From Candidatus Binatia bacterium (GTDB lineage: Bacteria; Desulfobacterota; Binatia; UBA9968; JAJDTQ01), in assembly GCA_951813575.1 (NCBI GenBank), contig OX638375.1, forward strand, positions 3,177,042-3,241,041: a stretch of 64,000 nucleotides of DNA, written 5' to 3'. Position 1 is the first letter of the stretch, and every line of letters begins with the position of its first letter. Position numbers and translations under genes: made by a program. This document shows positions 7,909-16,049 of the stretch, in pieces. The notes under the pieces are model-generated. The model saw nothing but the letters and a program-made list of their open reading frames with translations. It made no database searches and was not told the DNA's origin.

Positions 7909-8625
7909 CTATTCTTCCGTTACGAGCGGCTCCGCGACCTTCGGCCACACCTCCACCAGCACCACGGGCAGTCCTTCCCGGGACAGGCGGGCGGCGTAAG
8001 CCCTGGCCTCATCGGCCCCGATGAAGGTCCCGAGGCGGACCCGGTAGAAACTCTCATGGGGCTCGATGACCACGGGCCTGTCGTACCGGCTCTCCAACTG
8101 GGCCTTCAACTCACGGGCCTTGTCGAGGTCCGAGAACGCCCCCACCTGCAAGGTATAGTTCAGATGGTCGGGAATGGCCGTCAGTTGCTGGCCGCCGGTG
8201 TCCAGCACGTCCACCCGCACCGGCGCGGTTCCCGGGCCGATCATGTCCACCTGTTGGGCCGCGGCGTAGGAGAGGTCGATGATCCGTCCCTTGGCGAAGG
8301 GTCCGCGGTCGTTGATGAGCACGGTCACCGACTTGCCGTTGGCGAGGTTGGTGACCCGGACGTTGGACCCCAGCGGCAGGGTCTGGTGGGCGGCGGTCAT
8401 GGCGTACTGGTCGTAGACGGTCCCGCTGGTGGTCTTCTTGCCGTGAAAGCCGGGCCCGTACCAGGACGCGACGCCTTCTTGCGTGAGCGGCACGGCGGGC
8501 GGCGTGGAAGCGACGGGCGGCGGAGGCGGTGCCGGAGGCTCCGGCCCGTAGGGGGCGCAGGCGTATACCAGAACCAGGGCGGCGGCGGCCCACGGGGCGA
8601 GGCCACGGAGGCGTGCAGAAACCAT
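7909..8625 (-). CDS. rlpA: RlpA-like septal ring lytic transglycosylase, lipoprotein with SPOR domain
   Basis: A 238-residue lipoprotein. Residues 1-23 are a lipoprotein signal ending in a lipobox (VYAC). A proline-rich linker follows, then a double-psi beta-barrel domain (GVASWYGPGFHGKKTTSG through NDRGPFAKGRIIDLSYAAA), and a C-terminal SPOR domain (YTLQVGAFSDLDKARELKAQ, then VRLGTFIGADEARAYAARL) that binds denuded septal glycan. The family cleaves peptidoglycan lacking stem peptides during division. I chose the ATG at 8625, because the preceding frame lacks a signal peptide and a perfect -10 box sits just upstream. It converges on the tandem repeat. Confidence 0.9.
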   Translation of the reverse strand: MVSARLRGLAPWAAAALVLVYACAPYGPEPPAPPPPPVASTPPAVPLTQEGVASWYGPGFHGKKTTSGTVYDQYAMTAAHQTLPLGSNVRVTNLANGKSVTVLINDRGPFAKGRIIDLSYAAAQQVDMIGPGTAPVRVDVLDTGGQQLTAIPDHLNYTLQVGAFSDLDKARELKAQLESRYDRPVVIEPHESFYRVRLGTFIGADEARAYAARLSREGLPVVLVEVWPKVAEPLVTEE

Positions 8626-8634
8626 CGAGGTCGG

Positions 8635-8663
8635 ATTATACCGCAATATCGGCCGCATGTAAG
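8635..8663 (-). promoter_or_regulatory. Candidate sigma-70 promoter for rlpA, apparently leaderless
   Basis: On the minus strand CTTACA (8663-8658) and a perfect TATAAT (8640-8635) are separated by 17 bp. The predicted start of transcription is within about three bases of the rlpA ATG at 8625, leaving no room for a ribosome binding site. Confidence 0.6.
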
Positions 8664-8800
8664 CGGCAATCCGGCCGGCGGCTCCGTTTACGGGGCGTGG
8701 TGTATTGTGGTACTTTTTTACTTGCGGGCCTGATCCGGAGGGCGGGTCCGCAAGCGGTCCCGGCAACCGGACCAGTCCCGTTGGAGGAGAGTGTCGCGTC

Positions 8801-9547
8801 ATGTCCGGACATTCCAAGTGGAGCACCATCAAGCACAAGAAGGCGGCGAAGGACGCCAAGCGGGGCAAGCTGTTCACCAAGTTCATCAAGGAAATCACGG
8901 TGGCGGCCCGCATGGGCGGGGGCGATATCGCGAGCAACCCGCGCCTGCGCACCGCCGTCCAGACCGCCCGTGACAACAGCATGCCCAACGAGAACATCGA
9001 GCGCGCCATCAAGAAGGGGACCGGCGAGCTCGAAGGGGTGTCCTATGAAGAGGTGAGCTACGAGGGCTACGGCCCCGGCGGAGCCGCCTTCCTGGTGCAG
9101 GTCCTCACCGACAACCGGAACCGCACGGTGTCGGACATCCGGCGGATGTTCAACAAGCACGGCGGGAGTCTCGGCGAGACGGGCTGCGTGGCGTGGATGT
9201 TCGACAACAAGGGACTCATCGTCGTGTCCAAGGAGGCGGTGGAGGAGGAGGCGTTGCTGGGGCTTGCCCTGGAAGCCGGCGCCGAGGACGTCAACGAGAG
9301 CGACGACGTGTTCGAGATCGTCACCCAGCCCGAGGACTTCGCCACGGTGCGTGAGAGCCTCGACAACGGCAACGTCCCGCTGGTGTCGGCCGAGGTGACC
9401 ATGATCCCCAAGACCACCACCACGCTCGGCGGGAAGGAAGCCGAGCAGACCCTCAGCCTCACCGAGGACCTCGAGGACCACGACGACATTCAAAGCGTCG
9501 CGGCCAACTTCGACATTCCGGACGAGATCATGGAGAAGGCCGGTTGA
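8801..9547 (+). CDS. yebC: YebC/PmpR family protein
   Basis: A 248-residue member of the YebC/TACO1 family. It opens with the invariant [18 protein letters not shown], contains NPRLRTAV and [18 protein letters not shown], and the [20 protein letters not shown] signature. YebC proteins were annotated as transcription regulators; recent work supports a role in relieving ribosome stalling at proline-rich stretches. The ATG at 8801 is preceded by TTGGAGGAGA. As in many bacteria the gene sits just before ruvC, the two almost touching, so it heads the ruvCAB transcription unit. Confidence 0.96.
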   Translation: MSGHSKWSTIKHKKAAKDAKRGKLFTKFIKEITVAARMGGGDIASNPRLRTAVQTARDNSMPNENIERAIKKGTGELEGVSYEEVSYEGYGPGGAAFLVQVLTDNRNRTVSDIRRMFNKHGGSLGETGCVAWMFDNKGLIVVSKEAVEEEALLGLALEAGAEDVNESDDVFEIVTQPEDFATVRESLDNGNVPLVSAEVTMIPKTTTTLGGKEAEQTLSLTEDLEDHDDIQSVAANFDIPDEIMEKAG

Positions 9548-9566
9548 CGCGGTCGGAGAAGGAAAT

Positions 9567-10127
9567 ATCGAAACCATCCTGGGCATAGACCCCGGCACCC
9601 TCAAGACCGGGTGGGGCGTGATCCGCGCGCAGGGAAACCGCCTGGAACACGTGGCCCACGGCACGGTCCGAACGTCCCCCAGCCAATCCCAGGACCGGCG
9701 CCTCCACCGGATATTCACCGAGCTGGCCAAGGTCATCCGGGAGCACCAGCCCGGGCACGTCAGCCTGGAAAAGGTCTTTCTGGCGCGCAACGTCCAGAGC
9801 GCGCTCAAGCTCGGCCAGGTACGCGGGGTCGCCTTGCTGGCCGCGGCGGAGCGCGATATCGCCGTGTCCGAATACAACGCCGTCCTGGTCAAGAAGGCGT
9901 TGACCGGGTACGGCCACGCGGGCAAGGGCCAGATACAGCAAATGGTCACGGCCATCCTTGGGTTGCCGGGCGAACCACAGGAGGATGCCGCCGACGCTCT
10001 GGCGGCCGCCATCTGCCACGGCCATCTGTCCGCTTTCGGGGCCGGCGTCCTCACCGCCACGGGGCGGGGGAGAAGCTCCAGGGGGTTGCGCTGGCCGGCG
10101 GACGCGCTGCCTGGCGGTAAAGGCTGA
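9567..10127 (+). CDS. ruvC: Holliday-junction resolvase RuvC, start codon unusual
   Basis: RuvC cuts Holliday junctions symmetrically with RuvAB. All four acidic residues are encoded: Asp in ILGIDPGT, Glu in VSLEKVFLARN, and the two Asp in EDAADALAAAICH. The first, however, lies at 9588-9590, upstream of the first ordinary start codon (GTG 9618). Reading back from ILGIDPG in frame there is no ATG, GTG or TTG before the yebC end; the only candidates are ATC at 9567 or 9576, behind GGAGAAGGA, or CTG 9579. I placed the start at ATC 9567, by analogy with the rare AUU start of infC. A frameshift between TTG 9544 and the conserved block, or a sequencing error, would also explain it. The rest of the protein is full length. 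Confidence 0.85.
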   Translation: METILGIDPGTLKTGWGVIRAQGNRLEHVAHGTVRTSPSQSQDRRLHRIFTELAKVIREHQPGHVSLEKVFLARNVQSALKLGQVRGVALLAAAERDIAVSEYNAVLVKKALTGYGHAGKGQIQQMVTAILGLPGEPQEDAADALAAAICHGHLSAFGAGVLTATGRGRSSRGLRWPADALPGGKG

Positions 10128-10182
10128 AGGATGCGGGTCTTCCATAGCCCGCATCGCCCATCGGCTCGGACGGAGTCCCATC

Positions 10183-10767
10183 GTGATCGCTAAGGTTCGC
10201 GGCATACTGGACCACAAGGCGCCGGGCGAGGTCATCGTGGACGTCGGCGGCGTCGGCTATCAACTGTTCACGGCCCTCAGCGTGTTCTACCGCTTGCCCG
10301 AGGTGGGACAGCCGGTGACCCTGCTGGTGTACACCCATGTCCGGGAAGACGCCCTCCAGTTGTTCGGCTTCTACGACCCCGCGGAGAAGCAGGCCTTCAC
10401 GCTGCTGACCGGGGTATCGGGCATCGGCCCCCGGCTGGCCCTCAACATCCTGTCGGGGATGGCGGCCGCGGAGCTGCTGGACGCCCTCCGGGAGGGCGAC
10501 GTCGCCCGGCTGGTGTCCATCCCGGGGGTGGGCAAGCGGCTGGCGGATCGCATGATCGTGGAGCTGCGTGATAGGATAGAAGCTCTGCCGGACACCGCCC
10601 CGGAGGCGGCGGCCGATCCCGGGATCCGGGGCGACGCACTGTCGGCGCTGGTGAACCTCGGCTACCGCCGCGCGGACGCGGAGCGGGCCGTGCGTCAGGT
10701 GCTGGGCAACGGCGCCTCCGAGCTGGAAACGGTGCTCAAGGAAGCCCTGCGTCTGCTCAGCCTCTAG
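10183..10767 (+). CDS. ruvA: Holliday-junction branch-migration protein RuvA
   Basis: A 194-residue RuvA with the three expected domains: the N-terminal OB fold (KVRGILDHKAPGEVIVDVGG and YTHVREDALQLFGF), the double helix-hairpin-helix DNA-binding middle (LLTGVSGIGPRLALNILSGM and LVSIPGVGKRLADRMIVEL), and the flexible C-terminal UBA-like domain (ALVNLGYRRADAERAV) that contacts RuvB. I chose GTG 10183, which has GGAG seven bases upstream; the frame is open further upstream, but that part overlaps ruvC and is not conserved. Tetrameric RuvA clamps the junction and loads RuvB, encoded 27 bp downstream. Confidence 0.95.
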   Translation: MIAKVRGILDHKAPGEVIVDVGGVGYQLFTALSVFYRLPEVGQPVTLLVYTHVREDALQLFGFYDPAEKQAFTLLTGVSGIGPRLALNILSGMAAAELLDALREGDVARLVSIPGVGKRLADRMIVELRDRIEALPDTAPEAAADPGIRGDALSALVNLGYRRADAERAVRQVLGNGASELETVLKEALRLLSL

Positions 10768-10794
10768 CGCGCCGGGTTCAGCGGAACCGCGTTC

Positions 10795-11832
10795 ATGGAA
10801 AACAGGACCATTTCGCCCGCGGGGACCGAGGAGGACGTCCTCTACGACTCGAGCCTCCGGCCCCGGCGGTTCAGCGAATACTTCGGACAGGAGAAGGTCA
10901 AGGCCAACCTCGGGGTGGCCATCACCGCCGCCAAGCGGCGCGGCGACGTTCTGGACCATCTCCTTTTCCACGGCCCTCCCGGCCTGGGCAAGACCTCTCT
11001 GGCGCATCTGATCTCGAAGGAGATGGAGGTGCAGATCCGGCCCACCTCCGGTCCGGTGGTGGAGCGGCCGGGAGACCTGGCCGCGCTGCTTACCAACCTC
11101 GACACCGGGGACATCCTGTTCATCGACGAGATCCATCGCCTCAACCACGTGGTGGAGGAGGTGCTGTACCCGGCCATGGAGGACTTCCAGGTGGATGTCA
11201 TGATCGGGCAGGGGCCCGGCGCCAAGTCCATCAAGCTGGATCTCAAGCGGTTCACGCTCATCGGCGCCACCACCCGTTCCGGCCTCCTCACCCCGGCGTT
11301 GCGCAACCGGTTCGGCGCCGTGTTCCGCCTCGACTTCTACGAGCCCGACGTGCTGGCGAAGCTGCTCGCCCGTTCCGCGTCGCTCCTGGGCGTGGGCGGC
11401 GACGACGCCGGCTTCATGGAGATCGCCCGCCGCTCCCGCGGCACCCCGCGCATCGCCAACCGGCTGCTGCGCCGCGTCCGGGACTACGCCGAGGTCCACG
11501 GCGAGGGCAGGATCACCCGGCCGGCGGCCTGTCAGGCCCTGGAGATGCTGGAGGTGGACGAGCAGGGTTGCGACAAGATGGACACGCTCCTTCTCACCAC
11601 CATCATCGACAAGTTCGACGGCGGGCCCGTGGGACTGGATACCCTGGCGGCGGCCATCGGCGAGGAGCGGGGCACGGTGGAGGACGCCTACGAGCCTTAC
11701 CTCATCCAGGCGGGCTTCCTGGAGCGCCGGCCCCAGGGCCGTGTGGCCACACCGGTGGCGTACCGGCACCTCGGGCGGTCGCAGTCGGCGTCGCGCGTGG
11801 ACAGGGAGAAGCGGCAGAAACGGCTCTTGTAG
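10795..11832 (+). CDS. ruvB: Holliday-junction helicase motor RuvB
   Basis: A 345-residue AAA+ ATPase with Walker [14 protein letters not shown] near residue 62, Walker [17 protein letters not shown] near 110, sensor 1 ([17 protein letters not shown]), the arginine finger in the same segment, sensor 2 in [20 protein letters not shown], and the C-terminal winged helix that meets DNA. The N-terminal [19 protein letters not shown] is diagnostic. Length is that of typical RuvB. It closes the yebC-ruvC-ruvA-ruvB run. Two hexameric rings pull DNA through RuvA. Confidence 0.97.
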   Translation: MENRTISPAGTEEDVLYDSSLRPRRFSEYFGQEKVKANLGVAITAAKRRGDVLDHLLFHGPPGLGKTSLAHLISKEMEVQIRPTSGPVVERPGDLAALLTNLDTGDILFIDEIHRLNHVVEEVLYPAMEDFQVDVMIGQGPGAKSIKLDLKRFTLIGATTRSGLLTPALRNRFGAVFRLDFYEPDVLAKLLARSASLLGVGGDDAGFMEIARRSRGTPRIANRLLRRVRDYAEVHGEGRITRPAACQALEMLEVDEQGCDKMDTLLLTTIIDKFDGGPVGLDTLAAAIGEERGTVEDAYEPYLIQAGFLERRPQGRVATPVAYRHLGRSQSASRVDREKRQKRLL

Positions 11833-11851
11833 ACCCTTCGGCGTCATCTCT

Positions 11852-11877
11852 CCGGGCGCCACTCGCGTAACGCCCGG
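11852..11877 (+). terminator. Possible terminator after ruvB
   Basis: CCGGGCG and CGCCCGG form a 7-bp GC stem with a 12-base loop, 20 bases past the ruvB stop. A short T-rich stretch (TCATTTCCTTT) follows at a small distance. The weak U-tract makes the call uncertain. Confidence 0.35.
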
Positions 11878-11935
11878 CACCGTCATTTCCTTTGTGGTTT
11901 GCGGGTGGAAGCGATAGAACGGAGAGACGCGGTAA

Positions 11936-14176
11936 GTGGATCGGGTCACTCCGATGAGCACGGTCAAGAAGGACGAAGAGACACTCCGGGCGGAAGAACG
12001 GAAGCGGCGCAGGCTTGAAGGCTGGCTGATCCTCATCGCCGCCCTGATGATCCTGCTGTTCGCGTTCTTCGAGGAGCTCCTGCCGGATGTCGCGGCGGAC
12101 TATGCCTTCACCGGCAACGTCGCGTTCTTCCTGCTGGTCAACATCAACATCATCCTCCTGGTGCTGCTGGTCTTCCTGGTTTCGCGGAACCTCCTGAAGC
12201 TGGTGCTGGACCGGCGCAAGCGCATCCTCGGTTCCCGGCTGCAGGGGAGGCTGGTGATCGCCTTCGTGGGCATCTCCCTGGTGCCCACCGTGATGCTGTT
12301 CCTGATTGCGGAGAGCCTGGTGACGCGCTCCGTCGACAAGTGGTTCGACTCACAGATCGTGAACGCCCTCAGAGGCTCCCTCGACATCAGCGCCACCTAC
12401 TATCAGAACTCCGCGGACAACGCGCTTTACTTCGCCCGGCAACTCAGCCAGCGCGTGGGCGACGGGCGGCTTCTGGAACCGAAGAAGATCGAGGGGCTGA
12501 AGCGTCTCGTGGAGGAAAAGCAGCGCGAGTACAATCTCGGCACGGTGGAGGTCTACAAGCCGGACGGGACCGCGCTTGTGAAGGCCTTCAACGACCAGGT
12601 GCCCACCGGGGTCACGGTGAGCCCGCAGGCGGATTTCCTCAACAGCGCGCTGCGGGGCCTGGAGGCGACCCGCACCCAGTCCCTGGGCGAGGGCGACGTG
12701 CTGCGGGGCGCGGTGCCGGTGTACGGGGAGGGGAGGAGGATCATCGGGGCGGTGGTGGTGGACTATTTCGTGCCCACGAGCGTCAGCAAGAAGGCGCAGC
12801 AGATCTCGCGCTCGTACGAGGAACACAAGCACCTGGCGGTGCTCAAGGAGCCCGTCAAGAACACCTATATCCTGACCCTGCTGCTCATCACCCTGGTGAT
12901 GATCTTCGCGGCCACCTGGTTCGGGCTCGCGCTGGCCAAGGGCATCACCGTGCCGATCCAGCAGTTCGCGGAAGGGACGCATGAGGTCGCCCACGGCAAC
13001 CTGGACTATCGCATCGAATCCGGCGGCGACGACGAGATCGGAGCGCTGGTGGCGTCCTTCAATCAAATGACCGCGGACCTCAAGCACACCAACTCCGAGC
13101 TGGAGCAGCGGCGGCAATACATGGAGACGCTGCTGGCCAACATCACCGCTGGGGTCATCTCGGTGGACTGGTCGGGCAAGGTCACCATCATCAACAAGGC
13201 GGCCGAGCTGATGCTGGGCATCCATGCCGCGGACGTGCTCCGCCGGGACTACGAGGAAGCGCTGCAAGCCCCCGATCTGGCGCCGTTGCTCGACGTGATC
13301 AAGCAGGTCAGGGACAGTTCCGGCGTGGAACGCGACGTACGGATCGTGGGCCGCGACCGGCCTCTGACGCTCATGACCGTGGCCGCCAGCCTGCGGGACG
13401 ACGACGGCAACACGCTCGGCATCATGGTCTTCATGGAAGACATTACCGAGATCCAGAAGGCTCAGCGGGCGGAGGCCTGGCGCGAGGTGGCGCGTCGCAT
13501 CGCGCACGAGATCAAGAATCCGCTGACGCCGATCCAGCTTTCGGCGCAACGTCTGCGGAAGCGCTACGAGAACGTTCTGGACGGAGATGGGTCCGTGCTC
13601 GACAAGTGCACGTCCACCATCATCCGGCAAGTGGACGAGCTCAAGACCCTGGTGAACGAGTTCTCCAACTTCGCCCGCCTGCCCACCGCCCAACTCGTTG
13701 CCGACGATCTCAACGAGGTGGTCCGCGAAGCGTTGTTCCTGTTCAAGGAGGGGCACCGGGACGTCGAGTTCGACTTCTCGGAGGATGCCTCGGTTCCGTC
13801 CGTCGAGCTGGATCGCGAGCAGATCAAGCGCGCCCTCTTCAATCTGCTGGACAACGCCGTGGCTTCCCTCAACGGCACGGGACGCGTCGAGATCGCCATC
13901 CGGTTCGACGAGACTTTCGGCATGGTGCGGCTGGAAGTGGCGGACGAAGGGGGGGGCATCGCCCGGGAGGATCGGGGCCGGATCTTCGAGCCCTACTACT
14001 CCACCAAGAAGGACGGCACGGGGCTGGGCCTGTCCATCGTCGGGACCATCGTCGCCGACCACCGGGGATACATCCGCGTGCGCCAGAACCAGCCTCACGG
14101 AACACGCTTTATCATCGAGTTCCCTTCGGCTCTGCAGGCGGACGTCCCGGACGTCCGCACCAGCGAGGCCTCCTGA
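11936..14176 (+). CDS. NtrY-like membrane sensor histidine kinase
   Basis: A 746-residue hybrid of sensing and kinase parts in the NtrY order. Hydrophobic segments near residues 25-45, 62-82 and 100-125 are followed by a periplasmic sensor region, a further membrane helix (about 310-335), HAMP (to 385), PAS (about 395-500) and the kinase core. His524 in AHEIKNPLTPIQLSAQRL is the phosphorylation site; DNAVASLN (N box), VADEGGGIA (G1) and TGLGLSIVG (G2) form the ATP site. NtrY kinases usually signal to NtrX, a sigma-54 activator. Here the next gene, 45 bp on, supplies a receiver domain fused to LpxC, so the kinase is likely to act on that protein. Start GTG 11936 has GGAGAG upstream; ATG 11954 is an alternative. 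Confidence 0.9.
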   Translation: MDRVTPMSTVKKDEETLRAEERKRRRLEGWLILIAALMILLFAFFEELLPDVAADYAFTGNVAFFLLVNINIILLVLLVFLVSRNLLKLVLDRRKRILGSRLQGRLVIAFVGISLVPTVMLFLIAESLVTRSVDKWFDSQIVNALRGSLDISATYYQNSADNALYFARQLSQRVGDGRLLEPKKIEGLKRLVEEKQREYNLGTVEVYKPDGTALVKAFNDQVPTGVTVSPQADFLNSALRGLEATRTQSLGEGDVLRGAVPVYGEGRRIIGAVVVDYFVPTSVSKKAQQISRSYEEHKHLAVLKEPVKNTYILTLLLITLVMIFAATWFGLALAKGITVPIQQFAEGTHEVAHGNLDYRIESGGDDEIGALVASFNQMTADLKHTNSELEQRRQYMETLLANITAGVISVDWSGKVTIINKAAELMLGIHAADVLRRDYEEALQAPDLAPLLDVIKQVRDSSGVERDVRIVGRDRPLTLMTVAASLRDDDGNTLGIMVFMEDITEIQKAQRAEAWREVARRIAHEIKNPLTPIQLSAQRLRKRYENVLDGDGSVLDKCTSTIIRQVDELKTLVNEFSNFARLPTAQLVADDLNEVVREALFLFKEGHRDVEFDFSEDASVPSVELDREQIKRALFNLLDNAVASLNGTGRVEIAIRFDETFGMVRLEVADEGGGIAREDRGRIFEPYYSTKKDGTGLGLSIVGTIVADHRGYIRVRQNQPHGTRFIIEFPSALQADVPDVRTSEAS

Positions 14177-14221
14177 ATCCGGGGCCGCACGAACCAAGAC
14201 GTCATGGAGGATCCGGAAAAC

Positions 14222-15568
14222 ATGGAGTCAGCGCAAAGAACCGTGCTGGTGGTGGACGACGAGGACGTCATCCGCGAAACCGTACGCGAGATTCTCACCG
14301 ACGAGGGCTACCGCGTGGTGGCCGCCGCCAACGGTTCGGAGGTCTTGGGCCTGGTGGCGAAAGAGAGGCCCGACGTCATCCTCCTGGACATCTGGATGCC
14401 CGAGATGGACGGGATCGTCCTCCTCAGGCAGATCAAACAGGAACATCCGGACGCCCGGATCGTCATGATCTCCGGCCACGGGAGCATTCACACGGCGGTG
14501 ACGGCCACCCAGCTCGGAGCGTTCGATTTCATCGAGAAGCCGCTTTCCCTGGACGGGTTGCTGGCCACCGTCGAGCGGGCCTGCGGTGACGCGGGGCGTG
14601 AGGGTCCGGCCGCCGACGCGGTGACGCGCGCGCTTCGTGCCGGCGTCCCGGGGCCGTCGTCGCGAGGCGGCTTTCAGGGCAACGGCGGGGTGTCCCAGAA
14701 GACCCTCAGGAAAAGTGTGGTGGCGTGCGGTCTGGGCCTGCATTCGGGCGTCAGCACCGGCGTCATTCTACACCCCTTGCCGGAGAACAGCGGCATCCAC
14801 TTCGGCGGAATCTCCGCCGACGCCACCGTGCCGGCGCATCTGGACTACGTGCGCTCCACGGATTTCGCCACCTCGCTTCAGCGCGGCGGCGTGGTGGTGG
14901 GCACGGTGGAGCACCTGCTGGCGACGCTCCACTCGTACGGCATCACCAATCTGCTGATCAAGATGTACGGCGAGATTCCCATCATGGACGGCTCCGCCAT
15001 GGAGTTCTGCCGGTTGATCGAGGAAGCCGGGGTGGTGGAACAGTCGGGGCGATGCCCCGAGATCGTCATCGACCGGACTTTTCGCGTCACCGGGGACGGA
15101 CGGGAAGAGATCGTCATCGAGCCGGCCGACCGGTTCATCGTCCGCTACCGGCTCCAATATCCGCATCCCGTGGGGACGCAGGAGTACACCTACGTGCACG
15201 ATGGCGCGGATTCGTTCCGCGACCAGGTCGCTCCTGCCCGGACGTTCGGTTTCCTGCGCGACTTCGAGAAGCTCGAGCGGATGGGGCTGATCAAGGGCGG
15301 CCGGCTCGGCAACTGCATCCTCATCGGCGAAGAGGAGGTCATCAACACCGCGCTGCGGTTCGACGACGAGTTCGCCCGCCACAAGATCCTGGATATCGTG
15401 GGAGACTTCTCACTCATCGGCCGGCCCGTACGCGGCCGGGTGACCGCGAACATGACGGGTCACGCCGACAACATCGCGTTGTTGCGGAAAGTCGCGGAGG
15501 CCTATTGCCCCTCGGATGACCGTGCCGGCCGGGCGGGCCGCACCCAACCGGATCCGCTGTCTCCTTGA
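14222..15568 (+). CDS. lpxC: Response-regulator receiver domain fused to LpxC deacetylase
   Basis: One continuous 448-codon frame. Residues 5-125 are a CheY-like receiver: acidic VVDDED, phosphoacceptor Asp56 in LLDIWMPEMDG, Ser84 in VMISGHG, Lys106 in FIEKPLS. After a 30-residue linker, residues 159-430 are a full UDP-3-O-acyl-GlcNAc deacetylase, which commits precursors to lipid A. Zinc ligands His231 (VEHLLATL), His387 and Asp391 (RHKILD), base Glu230 and His414 (MTGH) all align with E. coli H79, H238, D242, E78 and H265 by a near-constant offset. The AAA+ and DNA-binding domains of NtrX are absent. ATG 14222 follows GGAGGA; ATG 14204 lacks a site. An in-frame GTG at 14690 could also yield free LpxC of 292 residues. 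The upstream neighbour is an NtrY-like kinase gene. Confidence 0.93.
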   Translation: MESAQRTVLVVDDEDVIRETVREILTDEGYRVVAAANGSEVLGLVAKERPDVILLDIWMPEMDGIVLLRQIKQEHPDARIVMISGHGSIHTAVTATQLGAFDFIEKPLSLDGLLATVERACGDAGREGPAADAVTRALRAGVPGPSSRGGFQGNGGVSQKTLRKSVVACGLGLHSGVSTGVILHPLPENSGIHFGGISADATVPAHLDYVRSTDFATSLQRGGVVVGTVEHLLATLHSYGITNLLIKMYGEIPIMDGSAMEFCRLIEEAGVVEQSGRCPEIVIDRTFRVTGDGREEIVIEPADRFIVRYRLQYPHPVGTQEYTYVHDGADSFRDQVAPARTFGFLRDFEKLERMGLIKGGRLGNCILIGEEEVINTALRFDDEFARHKILDIVGDFSLIGRPVRGRVTANMTGHADNIALLRKVAEAYCPSDDRAGRAGRTQPDPLSP

Positions 15569-15584
15569 TGCCGGCCGGTGATCG

Positions 15585-16001
15585 TCAGCCCCCATCGAGT
15601 CCCAGCCGGTCGGCGTAGGGCTTGGGGAGGCGGACGAGCTTGCGATCGCGGTCAAGGCACACGTGCTTGGTCCAGCCCGAAGCCAGGGCGGAGCGCTCCC
15701 CTTCCAGAGAGATCCGGTAGTTGAATCTCAGCGCCGCCCGATTGAGGGATTCGACGGTGGTCTCGATCCGCAGCAGGTTGTCGTAAACGGCCGGCTTGCG
15801 GTAACGGCACTGCACCTCGGTGACCGGGAAGAAGACGCCGTCCCGTTCCGCCTGGTCGTAGGGGACGCCGGCTTCCCGCATGAACTCGGTCCTGCCGATC
15901 TCGAACCAGCGGAGGTAGTTGGCGTAGTAGGCGACGCCCATCTGGTCGGTATCGCCGTATATGACACGATAGGTGGTGATGTTCTTCACGGTCGGCGCCA
16001 A
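15585..16001 (-). CDS. YbgC/FadM-type acyl-CoA thioesterase
   Basis: A 138-residue single hot-dog domain. The signature YGDTDQMGVAYYANYLRWFE carries the catalytic Asp of the 4-hydroxybenzoyl-CoA thioesterase / YbgC family, and FFPVTEVQCRYRKPAVYDNL follows as expected. YbgC acts with the Tol-Pal system in many proteobacteria; FadM clears acyl-CoA. No tol genes are nearby. The start is uncertain: TTG at 16001 or GTG at 15989, neither with a clear ribosome site. It converges on lpxC with a 16-bp gap and follows the HtrA-like gene on the same strand. Confidence 0.87.
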   Translation of the reverse strand: MAPTVKNITTYRVIYGDTDQMGVAYYANYLRWFEIGRTEFMREAGVPYDQAERDGVFFPVTEVQCRYRKPAVYDNLLRIETTVESLNRAALRFNYRISLEGERSALASGWTKHVCLDRDRKLVRLPKPYADRLGLDGG

Positions 16002-16049
16002 CTCAGGGCCCGTAGGACGAACGCGCCGCGAGCACCCCGGGAACCCCGG

